Shown piece by piece: positions 1-8,588 of a stretch of 64,000 nucleotides of DNA (position 1 is the stretch's first letter; every line of letters begins with the position of its first letter). This DNA comes from Blastococcus sp. URHD0036. GTDB taxonomy: Bacteria; Actinomycetota; Actinomycetes; Mycobacteriales; Geodermatophilaceae. The position numbers and the translations under genes were made by a program. The notes under the pieces are model-generated. The model ran no database searches and was not told the DNA's origin. It saw only the letters and a list, made by a program, of their open reading frames with translations. The stretch spans positions 186,001 to 250,000 of the forward strand of contig NZ_KL370778.1 of NCBI RefSeq assembly GCF_000701365.1, given 5' to 3'.

Positions 1-1181
1 AGGCCGGTCAGGAGCCGGTCGACGTCCTCGTCGTCGGTGTAGGGCGCCAGGCCGATCCGCAGGCCGCCGGCGTCCCCCAGCCCGAGGCGGCGGGACGGCT
101 CGATCGCGTAGAAGGAGCCGGCCGGCGCGTTGACGTCGCGCTCGGCCAGGCCGCGCGAGAGCTCGGCCGCCGGGCGCCCCTCGGCGGTGATCAGCAGCGT
201 CGGCGTGCGGTGCCGCGCCCGCGACCAGAGCGTGACGCCGGGCAGCGCGGTCAGGGCGTCCTCGGCGCGCACCCGCAGCCGGTCCTCGTGCTCCTCGACG
301 GCGGTGAGCCCGCGCACCAGCCGGTCCCGCCGGTCGCCGGCACCACCCCCGAGCCCGGCCAGGTAGTCGACGGCCGCCGTCGTCCCGGCGAGCAGTTCGT
401 AGGGCAGCGTGCCCAGCTCGAACCGCTCGGGGACGGCGTCGGTCGAGGGCAGCAGCTTGTCCGGGTGCAGCGTCTCCAGCAGCTCCGGCGCCGCGATCAG
501 GCAGCCCAGGTGCGGGCCGAGGAACTTGTACGGCGAGCAGGCGAAGAAGTCCGCGCCGAGGGCGGCGACGTCGACCGGGGCGTGCGCGGTGAGGTGCACG
601 CCGTCCACGAACGCCAGCGCGCCGGCCTCGTGCGCGAGGGCGGTGATCGCCGGGACGTCGGGCCGCGTGCCGATGAGGTTCGAGGCGCCGGTCACCGCCA
701 CCAGCCGTGTGCGCGAGCCGAGCACCGCCGCGACGGCGGACGGTTCCAGCTCCCCGGTTGCGGGGTCGAGGTCCGCCCACCGGACGGTCGCGCCCCGCGC
801 CTGCGCGGCCTGTACCCACGGCCGCACGTTCGCGTCGTGGTCCAGGCGGGTCACGACCACCTCGTCGCCCGGGCCCCAGCCGGCGGCCAGCGTGCGCGAG
901 AGGTCGTAGGTCAGCTGGGTCATGCTGCGACCGAAGACGACGCCCCGCGGATCCCCGGCGACGAGGTCCGCGACGGCGGCGCGCGCGGAGAGGACGACGT
1001 CGTCGGCGTTGCGCTCGGCGGCGGTGAGCCGGCCGCGGTTGGCGATGGGGCTGGTCAGCGTGGCGGCGACGGCCTCGGCGACCGGCGTCGGCACCTGCGA
1101 GCCGCCCGGGCCGTCGAAGTGGGCGGCGCCGGCCCGGAGTGCGGGGAAGGCGGACCGGACGGCGGCGACGTCGTAGCTCAC
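1..1181 (-). CDS. cysteine desulfurase-like PLP aminotransferase (class V), C-terminus cut off
   Basis: This is a fold-type I PLP enzyme of the cysteine-desulfurase-like branch of class V aminotransferases. The reading frame is open from a GTG at 1181 to the left window edge, giving 393 residues. Homologues have about 400-430, so only the end is missing. The N-terminus carries the family-typical FPAL...FDGPGGSQVP motif, and the presumed PLP-binding lysine lies in SPYKF, at about residue 219. The GTG follows directly after a short out-of-frame ATG-to-TGA stretch, so I chose it as start. The gene is divergent from the SRPBCC gene, with only 43 bp between the two starts. The family is clear. Whether it feeds Fe-S assembly, thiolation or another sulfur or selenium path cannot be told; no suf or isc genes are in view. 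Confidence 0.85.
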   Translation of the reverse strand, partial: MSYDVAAVRSAFPALRAGAAHFDGPGGSQVPTPVAEAVAATLTSPIANRGRLTAAERNADDVVLSARAAVADLVAGDPRGVVFGRSMTQLTYDLSRTLAAGWGPGDEVVVTRLDHDANVRPWVQAAQARGATVRWADLDPATGELEPSAVAAVLGSRTRLVAVTGASNLIGTRPDVPAITALAHEAGALAFVDGVHLTAHAPVDVAALGADFFACSPYKFLGPHLGCLIAAPELLETLHPDKLLPSTDAVPERFELGTLPYELLAGTTAAVDYLAGLGGGAGDRRDRLVRGLTAVEEHEDRLRVRAEDALTALPGVTLWSRARHRTPTLLITAEGRPAAELSRGLAERDVNAPAGSFYAIEPSRRLGLGDAGGLRIGLAPYTDDEDVDRLLTG

Positions 1182-1224
1182 CCGGTCAGCATGCGGGGTG
1201 CCGGGCGGCTGCGAGGATCCGGCC

Positions 1225-1719
1225 ATGGAGAGCCTGACCCACAGCGATGCGGTCGTCGTGCCCGTCTCCGCCGAGGAGCTGTACGACCTGGTGTCGGACG
1301 TGACCCGGACCGGCGAGTGGAGCCCGGTCTGCCGGGCGTGCTGGTGGGACGAGGGCTGGCAGGGCGAGGACGGCGGCCCGCGGGTCGGCGCGTGGTTCAC
1401 CGGCCGCAACGAGGTCCCGGGCCGCACGTGGGAGACGCGCAGCGAGGTGGTGGTGGCCGACCGCGGCCGTGCGTTCGCCTGGCTGGTCGGCGGATCGCTG
1501 GTGCGCTGGTCCTTCACGCTCGAGCCCGTCGACGCGGGCACCCGGCTGACCGAGTCGTGGGAGTTCCTGCCGGCCGGGCAGCGGGTGTTCGTCGAGCGCT
1601 ACGGCGCCGACGCGCAGGCGCAGGTCGAGGACCGGACGCGAGCGGCCCGCGAGGGCATCCCGGCGACCCTGGCCGCCATCGCGCGCGTCGCCACCCGCCC
1701 GGACGACCCGGCGGCCTGA
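1225..1719 (+). CDS. SRPBCC (START/polyketide-cyclase-like) family protein
   Basis: This 164-residue cytosolic protein has the helix-grip fold pattern of the SRPBCC superfamily. The N-terminal S.A.ELYDLVSDVTRTGEWSP motif, a central set of alternating strands and a long C-terminal amphipathic helix are all visible. Such proteins bind hydrophobic ligands or act as small cyclases; no ligand can be named here. I chose the ATG at 1225 over one nine codons upstream because a GAGG motif lies about nine bases before it and because the conserved fold starts there. It is divergent from the cysteine desulfurase-like gene and is followed by a GC-rich hairpin. Confidence 0.8.
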   Translation: MESLTHSDAVVVPVSAEELYDLVSDVTRTGEWSPVCRACWWDEGWQGEDGGPRVGAWFTGRNEVPGRTWETRSEVVVADRGRAFAWLVGGSLVRWSFTLEPVDAGTRLTESWEFLPAGQRVFVERYGADAQAQVEDRTRAAREGIPATLAAIARVATRPDDPAA

Positions 1720-1722
1720 CGC

Positions 1723-1750
1723 GGGGCCCGGACGGCGTCGCCCGGGCCCC
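1723..1750. terminator. GC-rich hairpin between convergent genes
   Basis: GGGGCCCGG (1723-1731) pairs perfectly with CCGGGCCCC (1742-1750) across a 10-base loop. It starts 3 bases after the SRPBCC stop and lies 6 bases from the stop of the convergent small gene, so it can serve both strands. There is no T-tract, which is common for terminators in high-GC actinobacteria. Confidence 0.5.
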
Positions 1751-1756
1751 TCCCGG

Positions 1757-1960
1757 TCAGGTCCCGGCGATGTTGCCCAGGCCGCCGCCCCCGGCGAACT
1801 GGCTGGCGAGCTGCATCGGGTCGACACCGAGCTCGCCGAGCACGCCGGCGTGCTCGTGGATGTCCACCTGGTCGGGGAGCTCGCGGTCGGCGCGGTCGGC
1901 CGCGGCGTCGTCGCCACGGGTACGGAGGAGGTCCACGATCTGGGACTTGTCGGTCTGCAT
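1757..1960 (-). CDS. small conserved protein, paralogue of the one at 40041-40241
   Basis: This encodes a 67-residue acidic protein that starts MQTDKSQIVDLLRTRGD and ends in a glycine-rich tail. I do not recognise a named family. The central LRTxGD...ELPDxVD...LxxxGxDxxQL pattern is shared with the 66-residue protein at 40041-40241, so both belong to one small family found at two places in this window. It is predicted to be mostly helical, with no signal peptide or membrane segment. A much longer frame runs upstream from it but is the antisense shadow of the monooxygenase gene. The ATG at 1960 has only a weak ribosome-binding site. Confidence 0.65.
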   Translation of the reverse strand: MQTDKSQIVDLLRTRGDDAAADRADRELPDQVDIHEHAGVLGELGVDPMQLASQFAGGGGLGNIAGT

Positions 1961-1995
1961 ACCGGAAGCCCTACCCGTAACTGCGGCGGGCACGC

Positions 1996-3408
1996 TCAAA
2001 CCGCCGAGCGGATGATCCGGTCCGGCCGGACGGCGACCGTGTGCGCGCTCCCGAGCCACTCCGAGAGCACGCCGTCGACGTCGTCCAGGACGATCCGGCG
2101 GCCGTCCGCGAACGCCACCAGCCCGCTCGCCGAGCGGGAGAGCGTCGCGCTCCCCGAGCCGAGCACCTCGTCGACCGGGCACCGCCGGCCGTCGACCCCC
2201 ACCTGCGCGCGGGGCAGCAGCGTGCCGGCCAGGCGCCGGCCGGCCCGGCCGGAGCGCTCCACCAGCGGTCCACGGCGCAGCGGCGGCGTGCGACTGTCCG
2301 TGGCGAACGCCGCCACGGCGGGGACCCGGTCCACCCCGGCGAGCACCGCCCGGCGCACCGCGGCCGCGCTCCGCCCGCCACCGGTCATCAGCGCCCCGAC
2401 CAGCACCGCGAGCCGGACCAGCGCCCGGGCATGCGGCGCGCGCTCCGCCTGGTGGGTGTCGAGCAGCGACTCGCGGGCCTCGCCGGACAGGACGGCGGCC
2501 AGCTTCCACGCCACCTGGTGGACGTCGCGCAGGCCGAGCCCCAGTCCCTGCCCGATGAACGGCGGGGTCAGGTGCGCGGCGTCCCCGGCCAGCAGCACCC
2601 GCCCGGCGCGCCACCGGTCGGCGACCTGCGGGCGGTAGGTGTACTCGGCGATCCGCACGACCTCCGCGCGGCCCGCCCCGAAGGGCGCGAGGAGCTCACC
2701 CAGAGCCAGGTCCGCCGCGGTCTCCCCGGGCGCGAGCCGGGCCTCGAACCGGTACCGGTCCCCCGCCACCGGCATGAAGGTCGCCGCGCGCCGGGGATCG
2801 CAGACCTGGTGCACGCCCGGCCAGACCGGCAGCGGCTCCGCGGCCCGCAGGTCGGCGACCAGCCAGCGGTCGGCGCGGCCCAGGTCCCGCATCCGGGCGC
2901 CGATCAGCCGGCGGACCGTGCTGTTCGCGCCGTCGCAGCCCAGCACCGCCCGCGCCGGGACGGACCGGTCCCCCACCCGGACGCTCACGACGCCGTTGTC
3001 CTCGCTCAGGCCGGTCACCTCGGCCCCGTGCTCGATCCGGACCAGCGGCTCGGCGCCGACCGCGGCGCGCAGCAGGGCCTCGAGGTCGGGCTGGTGGAAC
3101 ATCGACGCCTGCGGCCAGCCGTGCAGCCCGGCACCGGGGTCGCGGCCGAACTCGGCGAGCACGCGGGCATGTCCGTCGAGCAGGCGCAGCCCGAGGGCCG
3201 GCCGGCTGATCTGCAGGAAGTCCCCGACGACGCCGGCGTCGGCCAGCGCGCGCAGCGCCTCGTCGTCCAGGTGCACCGCGCGGGGCTCGCCGTACGGCGA
3301 CGCGTGCCGCTCCAGGACGAGCACCGGCAGGCCCCGCCGGGCGAGCAGCAGCGCCGCCGTCAGCCCCACCGGCCCGGCGCCGACCACGACCACCGGGACG
3401 CCGGACAC
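1996..3408 (-). CDS. FAD-dependent class A monooxygenase (MhpA/PheA-like)
   Basis: This 470-residue single-component flavoprotein hydroxylase would oxidise an aromatic or polyketide-like substrate with NAD(P)H and O2. The N-terminal dinucleotide motif GAGPVG is at residues 10-15, the family DG motif (CDG) at 158-160, and the second FAD/ribityl motif GDAAHLTPP at 275-283. The C-terminal 100 residues form the thioredoxin-like domain typical of the phenol hydroxylase/3-(3-hydroxyphenyl)propionate hydroxylase group. It is somewhat shorter than MhpA (about 550). The start is GTG. No ring-cleavage or downstream catabolic genes lie nearby, so the substrate is unknown. It is divergent from the alcohol dehydrogenase at 3538. 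Confidence 0.85.
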   Translation of the reverse strand: MSGVPVVVVGAGPVGLTAALLLARRGLPVLVLERHASPYGEPRAVHLDDEALRALADAGVVGDFLQISRPALGLRLLDGHARVLAEFGRDPGAGLHGWPQASMFHQPDLEALLRAAVGAEPLVRIEHGAEVTGLSEDNGVVSVRVGDRSVPARAVLGCDGANSTVRRLIGARMRDLGRADRWLVADLRAAEPLPVWPGVHQVCDPRRAATFMPVAGDRYRFEARLAPGETAADLALGELLAPFGAGRAEVVRIAEYTYRPQVADRWRAGRVLLAGDAAHLTPPFIGQGLGLGLRDVHQVAWKLAAVLSGEARESLLDTHQAERAPHARALVRLAVLVGALMTGGGRSAAAVRRAVLAGVDRVPAVAAFATDSRTPPLRRGPLVERSGRAGRRLAGTLLPRAQVGVDGRRCPVDEVLGSGSATLSRSASGLVAFADGRRIVLDDVDGVLSEWLGSAHTVAVRPDRIIRSAV

Positions 3409-3537
3409 CGCCCCAGTCTGACCGTCGACGCTGCACGACGTTGCAACCGGCGGGCCTGGGCTTGCGCCGTGCCCGCCGCCGGGTCAGCGTGACCGGCAGC
3501 ACACGCCCGCGACAGCGGGCCGAGGGAGGGACGGACC

Positions 3538-4665
3538 GTGAAGACCAAGGGTGCACTGCTGTGGGGCGTCGGCGAGGAGTGGTCGATCGAGGAGATCGAG
3601 CTGGGCGACCCGAAGGAGGGTGAGGTCCAGGTCCAGCTCGCCGCCTCGGGCCTGTGCCACAGCGACGAGCACCTGGTCACCGGCGGCACGCCGGTCGCCT
3701 TCTACCCGGTCATCGGCGGGCACGAGGGCGCGGGCGTCGTCACCAAGGTCGGCCCGGGCGTGCAGGGGCTGAAGGAGGGCGACCACGTCGTCACCGCCTT
3801 CATCCCAGCCTGCGGGCAGTGCCCGCCGTGCTCGAAGGGGATGCAGAACCTCTGCGACCTGGGCGCGAACCTGCTGGCCGGCACGTCGATCTCCGACGGC
3901 AGCTACCGGATCCAGGCCAAGGGCAAGGACGTCCTCCCGATGTGCCTGCTCGGCACGTTCTCGCCCTACATCACCGTGCACCAGGCGTCGGTGGTGCGGA
4001 TCGAGCCCGACATCCCCCTCGAGGTCGCCGCGCTCGTCGGCTGCGGCGTCACCACCGGGTGGGGCTCGGCGACGAAGGTGGCCGACGTGCGGCCCGGCGA
4101 GAACGTCGTCGTCATGGGCGTCGGCGGGGTCGGCATGAACGCCGTCCAGGGCGCGGCGGCGGCCGGCGCCAAGCGGGTCATCGCCATCGACCCGGTGGCC
4201 AAGAAGCGCGAGTGGGCCATGGAGATGGGCGCCACCCACACGTTCGCCAGCATCGAGGAGGCCACCGGCCCGATCAACGACCTGACCTGGGGCCGGATGG
4301 CGGAGAAGACGATCATCACCGTCGGCGACATCCAGGGCGAGGACGTCGCCGCGGCCCTGAGCGTCACCGGCAAGGGCGGCCGCGCGGTCGTCACCGGCAT
4401 GGGCAACGCCGCCAACGTCGACGTGAAGCTCAGCCTGTTCGAGCTGACCCTGCTGCAGAAGGACCTGCAGGGCGCGATCTTCGGCGGCCTCGCGCCGCGG
4501 GCGGCCATCCCCGAGCTGCTCTCGCTCTACCAGGAGGGCCAGCTCAACCTCGACGACCTGGTGACCACGAAGTACTCCCTGGAGGACGTCAACCAGGGCT
4601 ACCAGGACATGCGCGACGGCAAGAACATCCGCGGGATGATCGTCTACACCGACGCCGACCGCTGA
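3538..4665 (+). CDS. NDMA-dependent (nicotinoprotein) zinc alcohol dehydrogenase
   Basis: This 375-residue medium-chain dehydrogenase matches the NDMA-dependent, Rxyl_3153-type family, in which NAD stays bound and electrons leave through another carrier; family members co-occur with the mycofactocin system. Catalytic-zinc ligands are visible at C40, H62 and C169. Structural-zinc cysteines are C92, C95, C98 and C106, and the Rossmann motif GVGGVG is at 194-199. The start is GTG behind a strong AGGGAGGG site. A paralogue with the same motifs lies on the other strand at 11426-12565. No mycofactocin biosynthesis genes are in the window. A perfect hairpin follows the stop. Substrate specificity is unknown. 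Confidence 0.9.
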   Translation: MKTKGALLWGVGEEWSIEEIELGDPKEGEVQVQLAASGLCHSDEHLVTGGTPVAFYPVIGGHEGAGVVTKVGPGVQGLKEGDHVVTAFIPACGQCPPCSKGMQNLCDLGANLLAGTSISDGSYRIQAKGKDVLPMCLLGTFSPYITVHQASVVRIEPDIPLEVAALVGCGVTTGWGSATKVADVRPGENVVVMGVGGVGMNAVQGAAAAGAKRVIAIDPVAKKREWAMEMGATHTFASIEEATGPINDLTWGRMAEKTIITVGDIQGEDVAAALSVTGKGGRAVVTGMGNAANVDVKLSLFELTLLQKDLQGAIFGGLAPRAAIPELLSLYQEGQLNLDDLVTTKYSLEDVNQGYQDMRDGKNIRGMIVYTDADR

Positions 4666-4672
4666 CCTGCGG

Positions 4673-4711
4673 GGAGTGGATTCGTGGGCGTGACGCCCAC
4701 GAATCCACTCC
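4673..4711. terminator. perfect 18-bp hairpin, bidirectional terminator
   Basis: The left arm GGAGTGGATTCGTGGGCG (4673-4690) and right arm (4694-4711) are exact inverse copies around a TGA loop. It lies 7 bases after the dehydrogenase stop and 3 bases from the stop of the convergent acyl-CoA synthetase, so it can end both transcripts. Its GGAGTG/CACTCC ends are shared with the hairpins at 15246 and 22362. Confidence 0.75.
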
Positions 4712-4714
4712 GGG

Positions 4715-6415
4715 TCAGCCGCGCAGCTCGGGGAAGTCGCTGTCCTTGAACTCGGTGGCGCTGCCCGCGGGGGCCAGCTGCTCCTCGCGCTCGCGCAGCT
4801 CGACCCGGCGGATCTTCCCGGAGATCGTCTTCGGCAGCTCCGCGAACTCCAGCCGGCGCACCCGCAAGAAGGGCGCGAGCCGCTCCCGCGCGTGCCGGAA
4901 CACCGACAGGGCGGTCTCCGCGGTCGGCTCCCAGCCCGGCGCCAGCGTGACGTACGCCTTCGGGACGGCGGCGCGGAGGGGATCCGGCACCGGGACGACG
5001 GCCGCCTCCACCACGGCGGGGTGCTCTATCAGCACGCTCTCCAGCTCGAACGGGCTGATCTTGTAGTCGCTGGCCTTGAAGACGTCGTCCGTGCGCCCCA
5101 CGTAGGTGATGTAGCCCTCGGCGTCCCGGGTCGCGACGTCCCCGGTGTGGTACCAGCCGCCGGCCATCGCCTCCGCCGCCCGCTCGGGGTCGCTCTGGTA
5201 GCCGGTCATCAGGCTCAGCGGCCGTTGCGAGAGGTCGAGGCAGATCTCGCCGTCGTCCCCGGGCTCCCCGGTGACCGGGTCGACCAGCACCACGGGCACC
5301 CCGGGCAGCGGCCGGCCCATCGACCCGGGCTTGACCACCGCACCCGGGACGTTGCCGACCGACGCCGTCGTCTCGGTCTGGCCGTAGCCGTCCCGCAGCG
5401 TCAGCCCCCAGGCCCGCTGCACCTGCTCGATGACCTCGGGGTTGAGCGGCTCACCGGCGGCGAGGACCTCGCGCAACGACCCCGGGCCCGCGGAGAGGTC
5501 GGCCTGGATGAGCATCCGCCAGACGGTGGGCGGCGCGCAGAAGGTCGTGATGTGCGCGCGGCGCAGGCGGTCGAGCAGGGCCGGGGCGTCGAAGCGCGCG
5601 TAGTTGTAGAGGTAGACGGTGGCCTCGGCCGCCCACGGCGCGAAGAAGCAGCTCCAGGCGTGCTTGGCCCAGCCCGGCGAGCTGATGTTGAGGTGCACGT
5701 CGCCCGGGCGCAGGCCCTGCCAGTACATCGTCGACAGGTGCCCGACCGGGTAGCTGACCTGCGTGTGCTCGACCAGCTTCGGCCGGCTGGTGGTGCCGCT
5801 GGTGAAGTACAGGAGCAGCGGGTCGGTCGACACCGTGCCCGGGTGGCCGGGCGCCTCCTCCGGCGCGGAGTGCGTCTGCGCGTACGGCGCCCAGCCGGGC
5901 ACCTCGCCGCCCACCACGACCCGGCCATAGTCGCCCGGGACCTGTTCGAACTTGGCGGCGTCGACGGCGTTGGCGACGACGTGCCGGGCCCCGCCGCGGC
6001 CGATCCGGTCGGCGAGGTCCGCGGGCCCGAGCGCGGTGGTGGTCGGCATGATCACCGCACCGAGCTTCATCACCGCGAGCATCGACTCCCACAGCTCGAC
6101 CTGGTTGCCGAGCATGAGGACGACGCGGTCGCCCTTCCGCACCCCCTGCTCGCGCAGCCAGCCGGCGACCTGGTCCGAGCGGCGGGCGAGGGTGTCGAAC
6201 GACCAGGACCCCTCGGTGCCGTCCTCCTCGACGATCACCAGGCCGGGCCGGTCGACGCCCCGGGCGATCGCGTCGAACCAGTCGACGGCCCAGGAGAATG
6301 GCCCCGTGAGCTCCGGCCAGCGGAACTCCGCGACGGCCCGCTCGTGGTCGCCGCTCAGGGCCAGCAGCTGGTCGCGGGCGGCTCGGTACGCGGCGGTCGC
6401 CGGGCTCTCGGTCAT
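4715..6415 (-). CDS. AMP-binding acyl-CoA synthetase
   Basis: This 566-residue enzyme of the ANL superfamily activates a carboxylic acid to acyl-AMP and then acyl-CoA. The P-loop-like TSGTTSRPK motif, the GYGQTETT motif and the C-terminal PKTISGKIRR segment with its catalytic lysine are all present, so it looks intact. The overall pattern resembles medium-chain acyl-CoA synthetases. I chose the ATG at 6415 because a GAGAGGGGATCC ribosome-binding site precedes it; the longer frame from 6439 adds eight unlikely residues. It is convergent with the NDMA-dependent alcohol dehydrogenase, sharing its terminator. Together they could oxidise an alcohol and activate the resulting acid, but that link is only inferred from position. 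Confidence 0.85.
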   Translation of the reverse strand: MTESPATAAYRAARDQLLALSGDHERAVAEFRWPELTGPFSWAVDWFDAIARGVDRPGLVIVEEDGTEGSWSFDTLARRSDQVAGWLREQGVRKGDRVVLMLGNQVELWESMLAVMKLGAVIMPTTTALGPADLADRIGRGGARHVVANAVDAAKFEQVPGDYGRVVVGGEVPGWAPYAQTHSAPEEAPGHPGTVSTDPLLLYFTSGTTSRPKLVEHTQVSYPVGHLSTMYWQGLRPGDVHLNISSPGWAKHAWSCFFAPWAAEATVYLYNYARFDAPALLDRLRRAHITTFCAPPTVWRMLIQADLSAGPGSLREVLAAGEPLNPEVIEQVQRAWGLTLRDGYGQTETTASVGNVPGAVVKPGSMGRPLPGVPVVLVDPVTGEPGDDGEICLDLSQRPLSLMTGYQSDPERAAEAMAGGWYHTGDVATRDAEGYITYVGRTDDVFKASDYKISPFELESVLIEHPAVVEAAVVPVPDPLRAAVPKAYVTLAPGWEPTAETALSVFRHARERLAPFLRVRRLEFAELPKTISGKIRRVELREREEQLAPAGSATEFKDSDFPELRG

Positions 6416-6602
6416 CGGTGGGGATCCCCTCTCGTCCACCTCGCATCCTCAGCGCGGGCCCGGGGCCCCGCCACCCCCGGACGTGCCTGCCGAGCTGCGC
6501 CTCCGCGCGGCGCACGAACGCCTGTCGACCGGTGCCCCGGCAGGTGTACAACCGCCGCGTCACCGGTCCCGGCCCACCCACGGGGGACGAGGGAGACAGA
6601 TC

Positions 6603-7091
6603 GTGAAGCAGACCTACCGCGTCATCTCCGGGCTCATCGCCCTGGGCGTCCTCGTCCAGGCGGGAGCGATCGCCGCCGGCTGGTTCACCGCCCTCCACGA
6701 CGTCGACAACGGCCTGGTCATCGACGACAACTACGACGGCAACGCGTTCCACGGCGTCCACGGCTTCGTGGGGTTCAACGTCATGCCGCTGCTGGGGCTG
6801 GTCCTGCTCGTCGTGTCCTTCTTCGCCGCCCGGACCGTCCCGGGCGCGCGGAAGTGGGCCGGCATCGTGTTCGGCCTGATCATCCTGCAGGTGGCCCTGG
6901 CGCTGTTCGCCTTCAGCGTGCCGGCCCTCGGCGCGCTGCACGGCATCAACGCCCTGGCCGTCCTCGGGACCGCGATCCGCGCGAGCATGCTGGCCCGCGA
7001 CGCCGGCCCGGCCGGACCGCACGGTGCCGACCAGGTCGACGTCCCCGCGCAGCGAACCGGGTCCGCGGCCCCGCAGTCGCGCATTGTCTGA
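6603..7091 (+). CDS. small four-helix membrane protein
   Basis: This 162-residue protein has four predicted transmembrane helices, at about residues 7-25, 50-72, 82-103 and 105-122 (the last two close together), separated by short loops, and a hydrophilic C-terminal tail. It resembles the DUF6220-like group of uncharacterised membrane proteins. The GTG start follows a good GAGGGAGAC site. It overlaps or abuts the multicopper oxidase gene downstream, so the two are probably co-transcribed. A supporting role for the oxidase, such as an electron or metal partner in the membrane, is possible but not shown by the sequence. Confidence 0.75.
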   Translation: MKQTYRVISGLIALGVLVQAGAIAAGWFTALHDVDNGLVIDDNYDGNAFHGVHGFVGFNVMPLLGLVLLVVSFFAARTVPGARKWAGIVFGLIILQVALALFAFSVPALGALHGINALAVLGTAIRASMLARDAGPAGPHGADQVDVPAQRTGSAAPQSRIV

Positions 7092-8550
7092 CCTCCTCCG
7101 GCGGCGGTGGCGCGTACTGGTGCCCGCCACCGTCGGAGTGCTCCTGCTCGCCGGTGGCGGCTGGTACTGGTCGACGAGCCTGGTGCCCTCGACGTACTCC
7201 GTGATGGACATGGGCTACGCCGACTTCGGCGGCGGCCCCGAGCACGAGCACCACGGGTCGACGGGCACCAGCGTCGCGGACCTGACCGGGCCGGCGACCG
7301 GCGACCCGGACGTCGACGTGCGCCTGGAGGCACGCCAGCAGGCCTTCGACCTGGCCAGCGGCGAACGCGTCGAGGGCTACACGTTGAACGGCAGCTCCCC
7401 CGGTCCGGAGATCGAGGCCACGGTGGGCGACCTGGTGCAGGTGACGCTGGTCGACGTCGACGTGTCCGACGGCATCACCCTGCACTGGCACGGCGTCGAC
7501 GTCCCGAACGCCGAGGACGGCGTCGCGGGCGTCACCCAGGACGCGGTGGAGCCGGGCGAGGAGCACGTCTACCGGTTCGTCGCCGAGGACGCCGGCACCT
7601 ACTGGTACCACTCCCACCAGGTCTCCCACGAGCAGGTGGAGGGCGGCCTCTTCGGCACCCTCGTCGTCCGCCCGCCGGCCGCCGCCGGCGACGCGGACGA
7701 GCCGGCGGACGTCGTCGCGGCCGTGCACACCTACAGCGGACGACGGACGATCGGAGGCCGCACGGGCCTGACCCCGGTCCTCGCCGAGGACGGCGCCCCG
7801 GTGCGGGTGCGGCTGGTCAACACCGACAACGGCCCCCTGCGGGCGTGGGTGAGCGGCGGGCCCTACCGGGTCGTCGCGGTCGACGGCCGGGACGTGCACG
7901 AGCCGACCGACGTGTCCGGCGAGGGGGTGCTGGTCACCGCGGGCGGCCGGGTGGACCTGCTGGTGACCGCCCCCGCCCGGGTGGACGCCGGCGCGGGGAC
8001 GGCGGTCGTCGTCGGTCCCGAGGGGGTGGAGGTGCCGGCCGATCCCGAGCCGCAGGAGCGCGTCGACCTGCTGAGCTACGGCGGCCCCGCAGCGCTGCCC
8101 TTCGACCCCGACCAGGCCGACCGGCGCTTCGAGTACCGGATCGGGCGGCGGATCGGCCTCGTCGACGGCGAGCCCGGCTTCTGGTGGACCATCAACGGGC
8201 ACCTGTTCCCCGACGTGCCGATGTTCCACGTCACCGAGGGCGACGTCGTCCGGATGACCATCAGCAACGACAGCGGCGGCGTGCACCCCATGCACCTGCA
8301 CGGGCACCACGCCGTCGTCCTCTCCCGGAACGGCGTCGCCGCCACGGGCAGCCCCTGGTGGGTCGACTCGCTCAACGTGGCCGACGGCGACAGCTACGAG
8401 ATCGCCTTCCTCGCCGACAACCCCGGGCTCTGGATGGACCACTGCCACAACCTCGACCACGCCGCGGACGGCCTGGTCGCCCACCTGGCCTACGCCGGGA
8501 TCACCGAGCCGTACCGGGTCGGCGGATCGCACGACAACGCCCCGGAGTGA
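7024..8550 (+). CDS. membrane-anchored multicopper oxidase
   Basis: This protein of up to 508 residues couples substrate oxidation to O2 reduction at copper centres on the outside of the cell. All four copper-ligand motifs are present: HWHG at 154-157, the HSH motif at 196-198, HPMHLHGHH near residue 420 and HCHNLDHAADG near residue 476, so the T1 and T2/T3 sites look complete. The usual axial Met position of the T1 site is Leu. One N-terminal transmembrane segment (about 31-50) acts as an anchor; there is no Tat motif. The GTG-type start at 7024 overlaps the upstream membrane gene by 68 bases. A TTG at 7084 overlapping its stop is a good alternative. Confidence 0.88.
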   Translation: MPTRSTSPRSEPGPRPRSRALSDLLRRRWRVLVPATVGVLLLAGGGWYWSTSLVPSTYSVMDMGYADFGGGPEHEHHGSTGTSVADLTGPATGDPDVDVRLEARQQAFDLASGERVEGYTLNGSSPGPEIEATVGDLVQVTLVDVDVSDGITLHWHGVDVPNAEDGVAGVTQDAVEPGEEHVYRFVAEDAGTYWYHSHQVSHEQVEGGLFGTLVVRPPAAAGDADEPADVVAAVHTYSGRRTIGGRTGLTPVLAEDGAPVRVRLVNTDNGPLRAWVSGGPYRVVAVDGRDVHEPTDVSGEGVLVTAGGRVDLLVTAPARVDAGAGTAVVVGPEGVEVPADPEPQERVDLLSYGGPAALPFDPDQADRRFEYRIGRRIGLVDGEPGFWWTINGHLFPDVPMFHVTEGDVVRMTISNDSGGVHPMHLHGHHAVVLSRNGVAATGSPWWVDSLNVADGDSYEIAFLADNPGLWMDHCHNLDHAADGLVAHLAYAGITEPYRVGGSHDNAPE

Positions 8551-8588
8551 CCCCGCCCATCTGCACTAATGTGGTCCGCGTCACCTCG

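Noticed and set aside
210-2015. A 601-codon plus-strand frame across the desulfurase and SRPBCC region
   Set aside because: It is antisense to the cysteine desulfurase and then out of frame with the SRPBCC gene; low-complexity composition.
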